From positions 1 to 24,968 of IMG/VR virus record IMGVR_UViG_3300009104_000116: DNA of 24,968 nt, one strand, 5' to 3'. The notes under the pieces were generated by a model. The model had not been told where the DNA came from and did not search any database. It saw only the letters and a program-made list of their open reading frames with translations. Source of the DNA: a virus. Below, piece after piece: positions 1 to 7,844 of the stretch (position 1 is the first letter of the stretch; the number at the start of each line of letters is the position of its first letter). Position numbers and translations under genes: made by a program.

Positions 1-267
1 ACAAAAAATTGTTCCTCTATATATAATTGTAGCACCATTTTTAACAACAAACGAATAAAATCTTCCTTCAATTAACAGGGGTTTAGATTGCGCATTTACA
101 AATGTGCCTGTAATGGTCATATAGCCATTAGCATTACTTACACTAACCGTAACGGCAGAAGTTGTTCTTTTTGATTTATCAGTTAATTCAAAAGTTACAG
201 AGCTGTGTGTGCTTCTTGGAATTATCTTAAAGCTCTGTGAGCTTGTTGATGTTGTTAATACTACCAT
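1..267 (-). CDS. Virion (tail or adaptor) protein, 3' end missing
   Basis: An ORF of 89 codons runs off the left edge of the window, so only the N-terminal part is seen. It starts with MVVLTTSTSSQSFKII and continues as a Thr/Ser-rich beta-type sequence, then GRFYSFVVKNG and a terminal IIYRGTIFC. From memory, small proteins of this pattern (SFKIIPR-like start, then a phrase meaning 'short linear input, strand-rich') sit downstream of the tail-tube gene in flavobacterial siphophages, so a virion role is likely. The ATG at 267 is preceded by an A+T-rich leader with no Shine-Dalgarno site, as elsewhere here. It follows a terminator after the tail-tube gene, so it may need read-through or its own weak promoter. 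The exact function is not recognised. Confidence 0.7.
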   Translation of the reverse strand, partial: MVVLTTSTSSQSFKIIPRSTHSSVTFELTDKSKRTTSAVTVSVSNANGYMTITGTFVNAQSKPLLIEGRFYSFVVKNGATIIYRGTIFC

Positions 268-303
268 ATTATAAATAACAAATTAAATTGCATTTGTTTA
301 TAT

Positions 304-329
304 AAAAAAAGGGAATGTTAAACACCCCC
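304..329 (-). terminator. Rho-independent terminator after the tail-tube gene
   Basis: On the minus strand GGGGGTG pairs with CATTCCC (seven pairs, two of them G-T) around a 5-base loop and is followed by seven T residues. It lies 29 bases after the stop codon of the 358-918 gene and would separate it from the next virion gene. Confidence 0.7.
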
Positions 330-357
330 TCTTTTAAATTCAAGTAAATATTATTTA

Positions 358-918
358 TTATGAATTTGTACCCTGTACTATTGTTGCGGCAGTTGTCAGA
401 CCTGCAAAAGGATTAGATGCTGATGGTGCCTCTAAAAAGTTAGCTGGCTCTACTTCTGAAGCGCTTAAGGTTAGTGTATAACCTGATAAGTCCCCCATAG
501 CAGCTCCAGTAACAATAGTTCCACCAGACACATCAGCTCCATTTGCCAAGCCCATTAAAAAAGCATTATTATTATAATCCTGTATAACTACATGAGGTCT
601 TCCGTAAGACAATAGTTTTAATTCTTTATTGTCTGCTAAGGTTAACTTGTGTAGTGTTAAATTTAATGTTTGTTCAAAAAACGTAGTTCCGTTTTCTCTT
701 GAGCTCGTAATAGTTTGTTCAAAGCTGCTATTTCCTTTAACCTGATATTCGTATGCTGTAATACCTGAATCAGATAAGTTTTGAATATCATCTATAACGT
801 CTGTGTTCGTACTGTCCTTTCCTACATTAATTCCGTAGTCAATAAAATAAACAGCTTTTATGCCTCCTACAACATCTTTGCAAGGTTCTTTTCTCCCTAA
901 TGTTAAATTACACGCCAT
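358..918 (-). CDS. Putative major tail-tube protein
   Basis: A 186-residue protein beginning MACNLTLGRKEPCKDVVGG. It has no membrane segment or enzyme motif; alternating hydrophobic residues suggest a beta-rich fold. The centre (EYQVKGNSSFEQTITSSREN, then FFEQTLNLTLHKL) looks like the strand-rich body of tail-tube proteins, and the C-terminal third is small-residue rich. It follows the capsid gene directly and is bracketed by two terminators, which is common for a highly expressed virion protein. The length is within the usual tail-tube range. The tail-tube call rests on context and general pattern; another abundant head or tail decoration protein is possible. Confidence 0.6.
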   Translation of the reverse strand: MACNLTLGRKEPCKDVVGGIKAVYFIDYGINVGKDSTNTDVIDDIQNLSDSGITAYEYQVKGNSSFEQTITSSRENGTTFFEQTLNLTLHKLTLADNKELKLLSYGRPHVVIQDYNNNAFLMGLANGADVSGGTIVTGAAMGDLSGYTLTLSASEVEPANFLEAPSASNPFAGLTTAATIVQGTNS

Positions 919-935
919 ATTATTATTTTTTTTAT

Positions 936-970
936 AAAAAAGGGTAAATAGGCATAACCCACCTACCCTT
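936..970 (-). terminator. Terminator between capsid and tail-tube genes
   Basis: Minus strand AAGGGTA pairs with TACCCTT (seven pairs) across an internal region that can form a further G-C pairing, followed by a run of T. It begins about 17 bases after the capsid stop. It would give separate 3' ends for the two most abundant virion transcripts. Confidence 0.7.
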
Positions 971-986
971 CTATGTTAAACAATTA

Positions 987-1910
987 TTATACTCCTTCTT
1001 CGTAAAGAACGATATCTGCTCCCCAAACGTGCTGTACACCAGCAGTAAATCTCATTACAATTCTTACGTTTTGCGAACCATCAATGTCAGACATATCAAT
1101 AACTTTAACGATATTCATGTCATTTACAAGACCTGTTCCGAAATATAAATTTGATTTTTGTGCTAATACAGCCGTGTTATCTCCTAATCCAGATGAAGGA
1201 AATAATTTTACTCCATCAAAAGAAACTTCACCACCTTGATACCACATGTGGCTTCTTGCATCTACACCTGAATTTGTTGCAGCATATCCGCCTAAAGCTC
1301 TAACATAAGCTTTAAATATGTTTTGTGAAACATATAAATATAGGTCTTCTTGACCATATACAGCAGAAGGACAAGCATCTATTACTTTTCCTAATTCAGC
1401 TACAACATTTGCAGAAGTTACGGCAGTACCAGAAATATCGCTTACAGTTGCGTCAGCTTTTAGTTTTTTGATAAACCCATCAAATTGTCCTGAAGTTCCA
1501 GTATCTCCTTCCCAGATGTTTTGTTCAGTTCTGTTAGCTACTTTTGCAGCAACATGAGCCAATACAAAATCAGAGAAGTTTTTTGGCAAGTTGTCAAATG
1601 CAGAGAATCCCATTTGAGCAGCTTCCCAATCACTATGTAAATCTTTTTTACATATATCCATGTTTACTTGGAATTCCTCTGGCTGAAGAACAGCTTCAGT
1701 AAGAGTTAAAGTTCCTTGTCCTGTTTGGAAATCACAGGTTGCATCCTTAACGATATCGTCAGTAGCAGCTTTTTTGATTACGCTTTTGTATTTTACATTA
1801 GGCATAATTGTTAACCCTCCTTTATCAAGGGTGTCAGCAGATAATAAAGCAGCAGCTATATACTTGCCACTAAATTCACCAGCATAAGTTGAAGTAATTG
1901 ATACACTCAT
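987..1910 (-). CDS. Major capsid protein (HK97-like)
   Basis: A 307-residue protein starting MSVSITSTYAGEFSGKYIAA. The length and layout fit HK97-fold capsid proteins: an extended N-terminal arm, a long helical stretch around residues 90-135 (LHSDWEAAQMG, FSDFVLAHVAAKVANRTEQN), a central segment with VYGQEDLYLYVSQNIFKAYV, and a beta-rich C-terminal part ending in MRFTAGVQHVWGADIVLY. The immediate upstream neighbours are a scaffold-like acidic protein and a prohead protease, the usual assembly trio. A terminator follows. An ATG start at 1910 is the only sensible choice. Identification is by context and overall pattern, with no catalytic residues to check. Confidence 0.85.
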   Translation of the reverse strand: MSVSITSTYAGEFSGKYIAAALLSADTLDKGGLTIMPNVKYKSVIKKAATDDIVKDATCDFQTGQGTLTLTEAVLQPEEFQVNMDICKKDLHSDWEAAQMGFSAFDNLPKNFSDFVLAHVAAKVANRTEQNIWEGDTGTSGQFDGFIKKLKADATVSDISGTAVTSANVVAELGKVIDACPSAVYGQEDLYLYVSQNIFKAYVRALGGYAATNSGVDARSHMWYQGGEVSFDGVKLFPSSGLGDNTAVLAQKSNLYFGTGLVNDMNIVKVIDMSDIDGSQNVRIVMRFTAGVQHVWGADIVLYEEGV

Positions 1911-1928
1911 TTTGTTTAATTTTAATTA

Positions 1929-2441
1929 TTAATTGTTTGCTAAAATATTCATTACTCTGTCAATAGTGGACTCTCCTCTATTATTTGCATATCTAACGAA
2001 TTGACTTTTTGATTCATCATGTTGTGGATTGTGATTAATTGGTTCAGCAGCAGGTTCAGCAGAAAGCTTTTCTATTTCTTTAGACATAGAAACTTTTTCT
2101 TCTTCGTAACCCAGCTTCAATTCATTAATTAATCCTTTTAATTCAGAAACGACAGAATCAAATTCGTCTCTTGAAACGTACTTATCTTCATCTAAAGAAA
2201 CTTCTTCAGAAAGCTCTTCATTAACTTCTTCTTTTTGTTCGTCTTTAGCAACTTCTTCAAGTTTTACCTCTTCTTCACAAGCAAGTTCAGTTAATTTTTG
2301 AGACATTTCTTCTTCTTCTTTAATTTGTTCAGATAATTGCACTTCGTCTTTAATCTCAATTTCTTTAACTTCATCTTTTTTAACTAGAGATAGTTTTTCC
2401 ATAATGTCGTTTAAGATTGAGGTAGCTTTAGTTTTTTCCAT
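1929..2441 (-). CDS. Capsid scaffold-like acidic coiled-coil protein
   Basis: A 170-residue, very Glu/Lys-rich protein. Residues about 20-130 are almost all charged and heptad-like (for example VKKDEVKEIEIKDEV, then DEFDSVVSELKGLINELKLG), predicting a long coiled coil. The C-terminus changes to a conserved-looking tail with QFVRYANNRGESTIDRVMNI. Scaffolds between a prohead protease and the capsid gene typically have this acidic helical body with a capsid-binding C-terminal end. It lies 18 bases upstream of the capsid start and is co-transcribed with it. The protease encoded just upstream would remove it during maturation. Function is inferred from position and composition. Confidence 0.75.
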   Translation of the reverse strand: MEKTKATSILNDIMEKLSLVKKDEVKEIEIKDEVQLSEQIKEEEEMSQKLTELACEEEVKLEEVAKDEQKEEVNEELSEEVSLDEDKYVSRDEFDSVVSELKGLINELKLGYEEEKVSMSKEIEKLSAEPAAEPINHNPQHDESKSQFVRYANNRGESTIDRVMNILANN

Positions 2442-2507
2442 AAATATTGAATTTATAAATTAATTTATCTTAACTAAATAACTGTATTTAAAAACCTTGT
2501 TAGATTT

Positions 2508-2657
2508 TTAATTGTTTCCTGATGTTTTGCCTATTCCTTGAGCCCTTAGAGTTCCATCACAGCACTTTCTTGAATATGTCCTACCATCTCTACATAAACA
2601 CCCTTTTTTGTTGTTTACAGGAGACGATATACCTAATGTTTCATTATTCTTTCTCAT
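2508..2657 (-). CDS. Small Cys-motif protein between protease and scaffold
   Basis: A 49-residue protein starting MRKNNETLGISSPVNNKKG. Its ATG overlaps the stop of the protease gene (TAATG), a translational-coupling arrangement that fixes this start; a longer reading that begins upstream inside the protease gene is unlikely. The core has four cysteines in the pattern C-x-C-x(8)-C-C (GCLCRDGRTYSRKCCDG) followed by LRAQGIG, which could bind a metal. From memory, small proteins with a TYS-KCCDG core recur near capsid genes in phages of Bacteroidota, but no function is established that I know of. Confidence 0.75.
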   Translation of the reverse strand: MRKNNETLGISSPVNNKKGCLCRDGRTYSRKCCDGTLRAQGIGKTSGNN

Positions 2658-3568
2658 TATAATTCTCCTAGTTCTTTCAGTTTGTTTCTTGACCAACTTA
2701 ATCCTGCTTTTCCTCCCCAAAATAAATAAGATATAGTTCCACAAGCTTTACTGTCTGATTCATCATAATATGTTTCTGCTCGACTTAAATATGAGTACAT
2801 ACGTTTAATTGTTGATACTGAAAGTTTTTCACCTCTTGCTAATTGTTGTGCTCTTATTTTTCCCACGCTTGTTACACATTTATTATTTACTTTTTTATTT
2901 AGTTCAATGCCTTTTTTTGCGTTATTTCTAATACCACTTCCATAATCATTGTATGTTTTAAATTCATATTTATTATCTAGTATTGAATTAGCAATCTCTA
3001 ATAATATTTCTCTAGCTTCTTCTTCGTTGTTTGTTTTATTAAAAGCACTCATTTCTATTTTATCAGTAAAATATCCTTCTATAGAAAATCCTTTTACCTT
3101 TCCAGTTTTTACATATTTTTGCCAAACCTCATCATTGTTTACTTTCATTGAAACCATCCAAGTTCCTATTGGCATATTTAAATCATATTTTCTTGATTTA
3201 TCATGAACATCATCTTCTATAATCCAAGATTCTACTACAGAAAGACCATGTAATTGTGCTTGGTGTTCTAGTGTAGATTTGTTTTGATTGCCTCTCATTA
3301 AAAATAGTTGTGATGCTTTTCTTACGGTTTCCTCACTAAAGAATATATAATATTCGTCTTCATTGTTTTTTCTAAATATATTTTTATTAGGTATTAATGC
3401 TGCACCCATTAATATTCTTTTTTCTTTATTTACTTCAGCAAGTTTTATTTGATGTTGTTTGGATAAAGCAATAAAATTTTCTTCTATTGCTGGTTCATCT
3501 ACAATAGAAATAGCTTCTATTCCAGATAACTCTTGTTCTTCGTCTATAAGTAGTTCTATTATTTCCAT
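2657..3568 (-). CDS. Prohead protease (XkdF-type) with extra C-terminal domain
   Basis: A 303-residue protein. Residues 1-170 match the XkdF/S78-type prohead serine protease pattern: GIEAISIVDEPAIEENF near the start, ILMGAALIPNKNIFR at 52-66, a histidine in STLEHQ (H102), VVESWIIED at 111-119, PIGTWMVSMKV at 133-143 and VKGFSIEG with the likely nucleophile S162. It would cleave the scaffold and capsid arm during head maturation. Residues about 205-303 form a second domain (VGKIRAQQLARGEKLS, then TIKRMYSYLSRAE and YLFWGGKAGLSWSRNKL) that, from memory, recurs in phage head proteins and proteases and has no assigned role. The start at 3568 follows two copies of an 18-base leader. The stop overlaps the next start. 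Confidence 0.82.
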   Translation of the reverse strand: MEIIELLIDEEQELSGIEAISIVDEPAIEENFIALSKQHQIKLAEVNKEKRILMGAALIPNKNIFRKNNEDEYYIFFSEETVRKASQLFLMRGNQNKSTLEHQAQLHGLSVVESWIIEDDVHDKSRKYDLNMPIGTWMVSMKVNNDEVWQKYVKTGKVKGFSIEGYFTDKIEMSAFNKTNNEEEAREILLEIANSILDNKYEFKTYNDYGSGIRNNAKKGIELNKKVNNKCVTSVGKIRAQQLARGEKLSVSTIKRMYSYLSRAETYYDESDSKACGTISYLFWGGKAGLSWSRNKLKELGEL

Positions 3569-3606
3569 ATTGAATTTATTTATATGCCTATTAAATTTAT
3601 TTATAT
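3568..3606 (-). repeat. Tandem 18-base leader repeat upstream of the protease gene
   Basis: Two 18-base direct repeats, 3568-3585 and 3589-3606, differ at a single position. On the minus strand each reads ATATAAATAAATTYAATA. The copy nearer the gene runs into the protease ATG (its last base is the A of ATG); the other is followed by GGC. They fill the gap between the tape-measure stop and the protease start and may be a duplicated translation-initiation leader. Confidence 0.75.
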
Positions 3607-3608
3607 AA

Positions 3609-5258
3609 TTAACCTATTGCTGCTGTTGTTGTAATATTTCTTTCTAGTTCTTGAGCTGATGTAATTTCTTTACTAACCACAAAGGCTTTTAGCGGTTGTC
3701 CTGTTACTCCTGCTAATGTGGTTGCCAATTGACTTACACCTCCTGCACCTACTACATTAAAGTCAGGAGCTTGAGCTGTTCCTGCTCCTGCTGCTGCACC
3801 TGAAACACCAGATGCTTCTTTCATGGCAGGAGTTTTTACAGCTAATATTGATTTTACTTGTGCTAAACCAGAAAGTATAGCAACACCTCTTGCTATTTCT
3901 GCTCTTAACGGAGAACTTGGTGTTGGCACGGGTAAAAATTGAGATTCATAAGCTCTTTGTGCCGCAGAATAAGTTGATATTGTTGTTGATGCTATAGCTA
4001 AAGCTTTTCCTACTCCAGTATTTTTACCAGCAAGTTCAGAGGCGAAATTCAACCCTTGACCATACATATCTAAAAGGTGTAGTTTTCCTTCTGCTTCTAA
4101 TCTAGCTATTTTTATTCTTTGTTTAAAGGCCCTTTCAGCTCTCTTCTTTTTTTCTTTATTTTGATGGTCTATAATTTCTAGCTCTTTTAAGTTAGTGTCA
4201 GCCATAATTCCTAAAGTTTCTTCAGCCCATAATTGTAAAGCTGTTTTTCCTTCAGCTATTTTTTTTGGGTCTGTTATGATGTCTCTAGCTGATTTTAATT
4301 GATTTACGGTTTCCAAAGCATCAGCACTAAAGCCAGTTGTAGATAATTTTTTATATTCATTAAACAGGAAATCAATATCAGAATGTATATCTTTTATTAA
4401 CTCCTTTCTGTTTTTTTTACCCTTTTTCATTATCTCTAAAACTGTTTCAGAGGTTAGGACATTAGCAGACAATAAATTAGATGCTCCATTTTTTATTGTA
4501 ATAAACAACGCCTCATACCAAGCAACATTATCTTGTGTACTAGACATTTCAGCATCTAACATTTCTACATATTTGGATTGTATTTTTGTCATTAAGGCGC
4601 TTGCTTTTGCTCTTTCTATTAAAACAGGAATATAATCTTCTATTGCCTTTTTAGATTCTTTTGTTAGCCTTCCTTCATCATCTAGCTTTAAATTCAAATT
4701 TTTATGACTTCTGTTTAATTCATCAACAGCTTGTTTTTTTTCTACAGTAGATTCAGTTGTTGAATCTAATATTTCAACTAATGCTTCTAGTTTTCCTATT
4801 TGTTCTCCTGCTTCTTTGCTGGCCTGTTTTGTAATGTCAGCCAAATCTTTCATTCTCTGTGTTACACCAGTTAACATTTCCCATAATTTTGGGCCAAAAG
4901 CAATTAATAGCTGTACACCTATTAAAATACCTCCCATTCCCCATAATGATTTTGCTAATTGTTTAAAAGAATCAACAACGCCTTTATTGGTTTCAACAAA
5001 ACTACCAAATAAGGTTACTAACTGTCCTAAGTTGTTTGCAATAGCAGTAAAACCATAATTAAGGTCAGAAGCTAAACGACCAGATTCTAAAAGTATAGCA
5101 TTGTTTAATCCTGATTGTGCCCTTCCTTGTTTAGTTGCTTGAGTAACTTTTGTTTGAGCATGAGCCACACCATCAAGAGCTTTTTTTACTGCATTTATTT
5201 GTTGAGGCGAAGCTCCTGATGACACCTGTACATTTATTAGTATTTTTTTAGTTGCCAT
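3609..5258 (-). CDS. Tail tape-measure protein
   Basis: A 549-residue, helix-rich protein. Residues about 1-100 resemble tape-measure N-termini (QINAVKKALDGVAHAQTKV). A hydrophobic segment near 105-130 (GMGGILIGVQLLIAFGPKLW) is a membrane-like stretch typical of this family. The middle is a long charged helical region. The C-terminal part is Ala/Gly/Thr-rich (SGVSGAAAGAGTAQAPDFNV) and ends with KAFVVSKEITSAQELERNI, a pattern I associate with tape measures of Bacteroidota phages. The protein sets tail length; at 549 residues it is short, implying a short siphovirus tail. It overlaps the preceding 48-residue gene by 11 bases. Unusually it is followed by head rather than tail-tip genes. Confidence 0.85.
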   Translation of the reverse strand: MATKKILINVQVSSGASPQQINAVKKALDGVAHAQTKVTQATKQGRAQSGLNNAILLESGRLASDLNYGFTAIANNLGQLVTLFGSFVETNKGVVDSFKQLAKSLWGMGGILIGVQLLIAFGPKLWEMLTGVTQRMKDLADITKQASKEAGEQIGKLEALVEILDSTTESTVEKKQAVDELNRSHKNLNLKLDDEGRLTKESKKAIEDYIPVLIERAKASALMTKIQSKYVEMLDAEMSSTQDNVAWYEALFITIKNGASNLLSANVLTSETVLEIMKKGKKNRKELIKDIHSDIDFLFNEYKKLSTTGFSADALETVNQLKSARDIITDPKKIAEGKTALQLWAEETLGIMADTNLKELEIIDHQNKEKKKRAERAFKQRIKIARLEAEGKLHLLDMYGQGLNFASELAGKNTGVGKALAIASTTISTYSAAQRAYESQFLPVPTPSSPLRAEIARGVAILSGLAQVKSILAVKTPAMKEASGVSGAAAGAGTAQAPDFNVVGAGGVSQLATTLAGVTGQPLKAFVVSKEITSAQELERNITTTAAIG

Positions 5259-5394
5259 GTCTCAATCTTTTAAATTGTTCCTTCATTTGTTTAAGGTTTT
5301 TTATTCCTGCATATTTCCCTTTTGCTATTTCTACATTTTCTCCTGCACCATACCAATCAGAAGCGTTTAATAATTCAAGTATGTTTTTTATCAT
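5248..5394 (-). CDS. Small protein preceding the tape-measure gene
   Basis: A 48-residue protein beginning MIKNILELLNASDWYGAGEN and ending LKQMKEQFKRLRHGN. It starts at the ATG at 5394, three bases downstream of the 815-residue gene's stop, and overlaps the tape-measure start by 11 bases, so it is clearly inside the operon. It has no membrane segment; the C-terminal half is basic and helical. The family is not recognised. The position next to the tape measure suggests a tail role. Confidence 0.65.
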   Translation of the reverse strand: MIKNILELLNASDWYGAGENVEIAKGKYAGIKNLKQMKEQFKRLRHGN

Positions 5395-5396
5395 AA

Positions 5397-7844
5397 TTAT
5401 AATTTATTAATTAGCTCTAATTGGCTTACTTCAGTTTTAAAGTTTGTGCTTATTGAATTAATGCGAAATGTCCTATCTTGTATTAGAAGCTCATCATTCA
5501 ACCTATAATTAATTAATATATCTGTAGGTAAATATGCCTTAAGTTTATATATTCTCTTTTTTTCTTCAAATATTCCGTTTATATAAGTTGAGTAAAACTT
5601 TTTGAACAATGAGTTTGTAGTGCCATTATAATTTCTCAAGTTCCATTCATCAATCTCATCATCAAAGTTAATTGTAAAACTTGGTGGGCTTATAATTAAA
5701 TAATTTTCACCGCTTGCCATAATATCTGAACTAATAGACAGTTGTGTATTGCTATCAACAGAATCTACTATTGCGGTGGTGTTGTCTGTAGTATTTAAAA
5801 TAATGTCTCCAACCGTAACTGTGCTATTAAAGTTTTGACCAGTTTGAATTAATTTATTGGCTGTAGCGCTTGTTGTAGTGCCTGAATCTGTGGGACTAGA
5901 GGCATTAGTTCCGTCTTCATTTGTGTTTGATGGTCTATAATATTGTGTTATTTCAGATGGAGTGCCTGTAGAAATCCATTTTATTCCTTTGCCACTTGAA
6001 ATTCCTGTCTCTTGAATTGCATAAAACACTAAAGGTTTAGTTAAAACAGGGTCATAATTTCCTGTGTTTGGTGTTACATCTGTATCAGAAGTAAATTCAC
6101 CATCAGCAGAATATCCCCATAATATGTCTGTTATATAAGCTTGTGGAGAGGTTATTGCAGTATAAGGGCTTGTTCCTGATTTATTATTGTCAATTATTCT
6201 TTCAAACTTCATGTGTTCAAAAGGAACTTCAACCTCATACTTTTTGCCTCTATCAACAAAAGTTGGTTTTACTTCTTCGTTACCAAATGTTTCATTAAAT
6301 TGTTCTTCGTGATTTATAGAAAGTAGCGTTTTTGGCTCTTCATATATAAAATCTATTTCATTAAATTCAAAAGCTCTTTCAATAGTTAAATCTTTAGTGT
6401 CTATATGTTTTGTAATATTATAATCTCCCTCTGAAGGATTATTAACTCTGTCGGCATAAAAATTATCTAATGTATCTACATATATTTTTCCAAAATCTGT
6501 ATCAGCAACATCATCAATATAGTAAGCTGTAAGATTAAACATTTTAAATAGTCCTGTAAGAAAATCTATAGTTTTTATTTTTGGCACATTACCTGTAATT
6601 AATATTTCGCTAGTTGTAGATATGCTTGCACCACTTCCTCCTATATTATAAACCGAATTTAATTCTGATGTAGGGGTTTGTGTTTCTGGATTTAATATAT
6701 ATTCCTTAAAAGACAAGCTTGGTGTAAAAGCCAAAGAAGTATTAGATTCAACAATCCATTTAATTTGATAGTTAACTAATTCAAATGTAGGAAGAATATT
6801 TATAGTAAGCTCTCTTGATGCGCCTGCACCTAAAGCCATTGTGCCTAATGTATTTCCTGTGACATAATCTACTGCTCTAGCTGTGTATTCTATACTCTGG
6901 TTAGCTCCAACAGTAACAATAGTTATGGTTGCGTCATAACTTCTTGTATATCCTTGTGTAGAAACAGCCCAAGTGTCTCCTGATATACTAATACCTAAAT
7001 CCCCAGAAGAATATCCCCAAGAGCCACATATTCGGCTTAATAATTCCTCTTGGTTTTCGTCTCCTCCAACAGCACCTTTATTTCTGCTTAACCATAGAAA
7101 CAAATTGCTAAAAACACTTTCTGATGTTGTATTAAAGAAATCTCTAGTAAACACTACATTAGAAGAATATCCGTTTGCAATAGTATATTTGTTTTCTATA
7201 GCTTCAATTATAGAAAAACATTTAATAGCTGGTTTTAAATCATCAAACGCTAATCCAATACTATTTTGTGTTGTATTATAATATAAGTTGCCATTATAAT
7301 TAGGGCTAGACTGTGCTGAATCATAATAAAACCTTTTGGTGTGTGAAATTAATGGATAAATTATTTTTCCTGAAGACAGCCCGCTTTCTAGTCCTGTTTT
7401 AACATTTGTACTATTATATTCATGATTATAGTCGTCTAGTTGACCTAAAGAACTTAATTCATCATCTCCAAGCAAGTCTTTTAGATTTATAGTACTGCCA
7501 TAAAAAACAACTTCATAAGAAAAAGGTTTATTATCTTTCATTTTAACATTATTAAGAGAAATCTTACCTCTTTTAAATGGAGAAAAATCGAGCTCCATAA
7601 CAGCATCTTTTCTGTTTCTGGCATCAAATCCATTGTCTATATCATAATTATACCAGTGTTTAAATATTTTGTTGTTTTCTCTTGATGCTGGCAAAGTAAA
7701 GGTTTGGCTAAAATCAGTAAACACTTTACCTATATCTCTAATATCTTTTATTTTTGATGTTAAGGAAATAGTTTCATCATTAAATAAATCTATTCTTCTA
7801 TATATATCGTCATTATCTTTTATATATAATACTATTTTTTGCAT
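5397..7844 (-). CDS. Large tail-tip/baseplate-like virion protein
   Basis: An 815-residue protein starting MQKIVLYIKDNDDIYRRIDL. The N-terminal region includes FTDFSQTFTLPASRENNKIF (residues about 42-61), a pattern I associate with tail-tip or baseplate-hub proteins of Bacteroidota phages. The body is beta-rich. Residues about 652-717 are an inserted Thr/Ser/Asp-rich module that also occurs twice in the neighbouring 518-residue protein. After it the sequence resumes with FTINFDDEIDEWNL and ends LQLELINKL-like (SQLELINKL). Its ATG overlaps the stop of the upstream gene (TAATG). No enzyme motif is visible. A role at the tail tip is inferred from size and neighbours. Confidence 0.65.
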   Translation of the reverse strand: MQKIVLYIKDNDDIYRRIDLFNDETISLTSKIKDIRDIGKVFTDFSQTFTLPASRENNKIFKHWYNYDIDNGFDARNRKDAVMELDFSPFKRGKISLNNVKMKDNKPFSYEVVFYGSTINLKDLLGDDELSSLGQLDDYNHEYNSTNVKTGLESGLSSGKIIYPLISHTKRFYYDSAQSSPNYNGNLYYNTTQNSIGLAFDDLKPAIKCFSIIEAIENKYTIANGYSSNVVFTRDFFNTTSESVFSNLFLWLSRNKGAVGGDENQEELLSRICGSWGYSSGDLGISISGDTWAVSTQGYTRSYDATITIVTVGANQSIEYTARAVDYVTGNTLGTMALGAGASRELTINILPTFELVNYQIKWIVESNTSLAFTPSLSFKEYILNPETQTPTSELNSVYNIGGSGASISTTSEILITGNVPKIKTIDFLTGLFKMFNLTAYYIDDVADTDFGKIYVDTLDNFYADRVNNPSEGDYNITKHIDTKDLTIERAFEFNEIDFIYEEPKTLLSINHEEQFNETFGNEEVKPTFVDRGKKYEVEVPFEHMKFERIIDNNKSGTSPYTAITSPQAYITDILWGYSADGEFTSDTDVTPNTGNYDPVLTKPLVFYAIQETGISSGKGIKWISTGTPSEITQYYRPSNTNEDGTNASSPTDSGTTTSATANKLIQTGQNFNSTVTVGDIILNTTDNTTAIVDSVDSNTQLSISSDIMASGENYLIISPPSFTINFDDEIDEWNLRNYNGTTNSLFKKFYSTYINGIFEEKKRIYKLKAYLPTDILINYRLNDELLIQDRTFRINSISTNFKTEVSQLELINKL
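5696..5889 (-). repeat. Copy A of the 65-residue tail-protein module
   Basis: This encodes residues about 652-717 of the 815-residue protein: SGTTTSATANKLIQTGQNF, then VGDIILNTTDNTTA and SISSDIMASGENYLI. It aligns without gaps to copies B (8318-8512) and C (9041-9235). Codon choice differs at many synonymous positions, so the copies are not a fresh duplication. Confidence 0.9.

Noticed and set aside
2949-3206. Plus-strand ORFs (such as this one and those at 4816, 6973, 10793, 14505, 19596, 22343)
   Set aside because: All are antisense shadows of minus-strand genes, rich in Ile/Leu/Ser/Phe from complementary A+T-rich codons, without promoters or recognisable domains.
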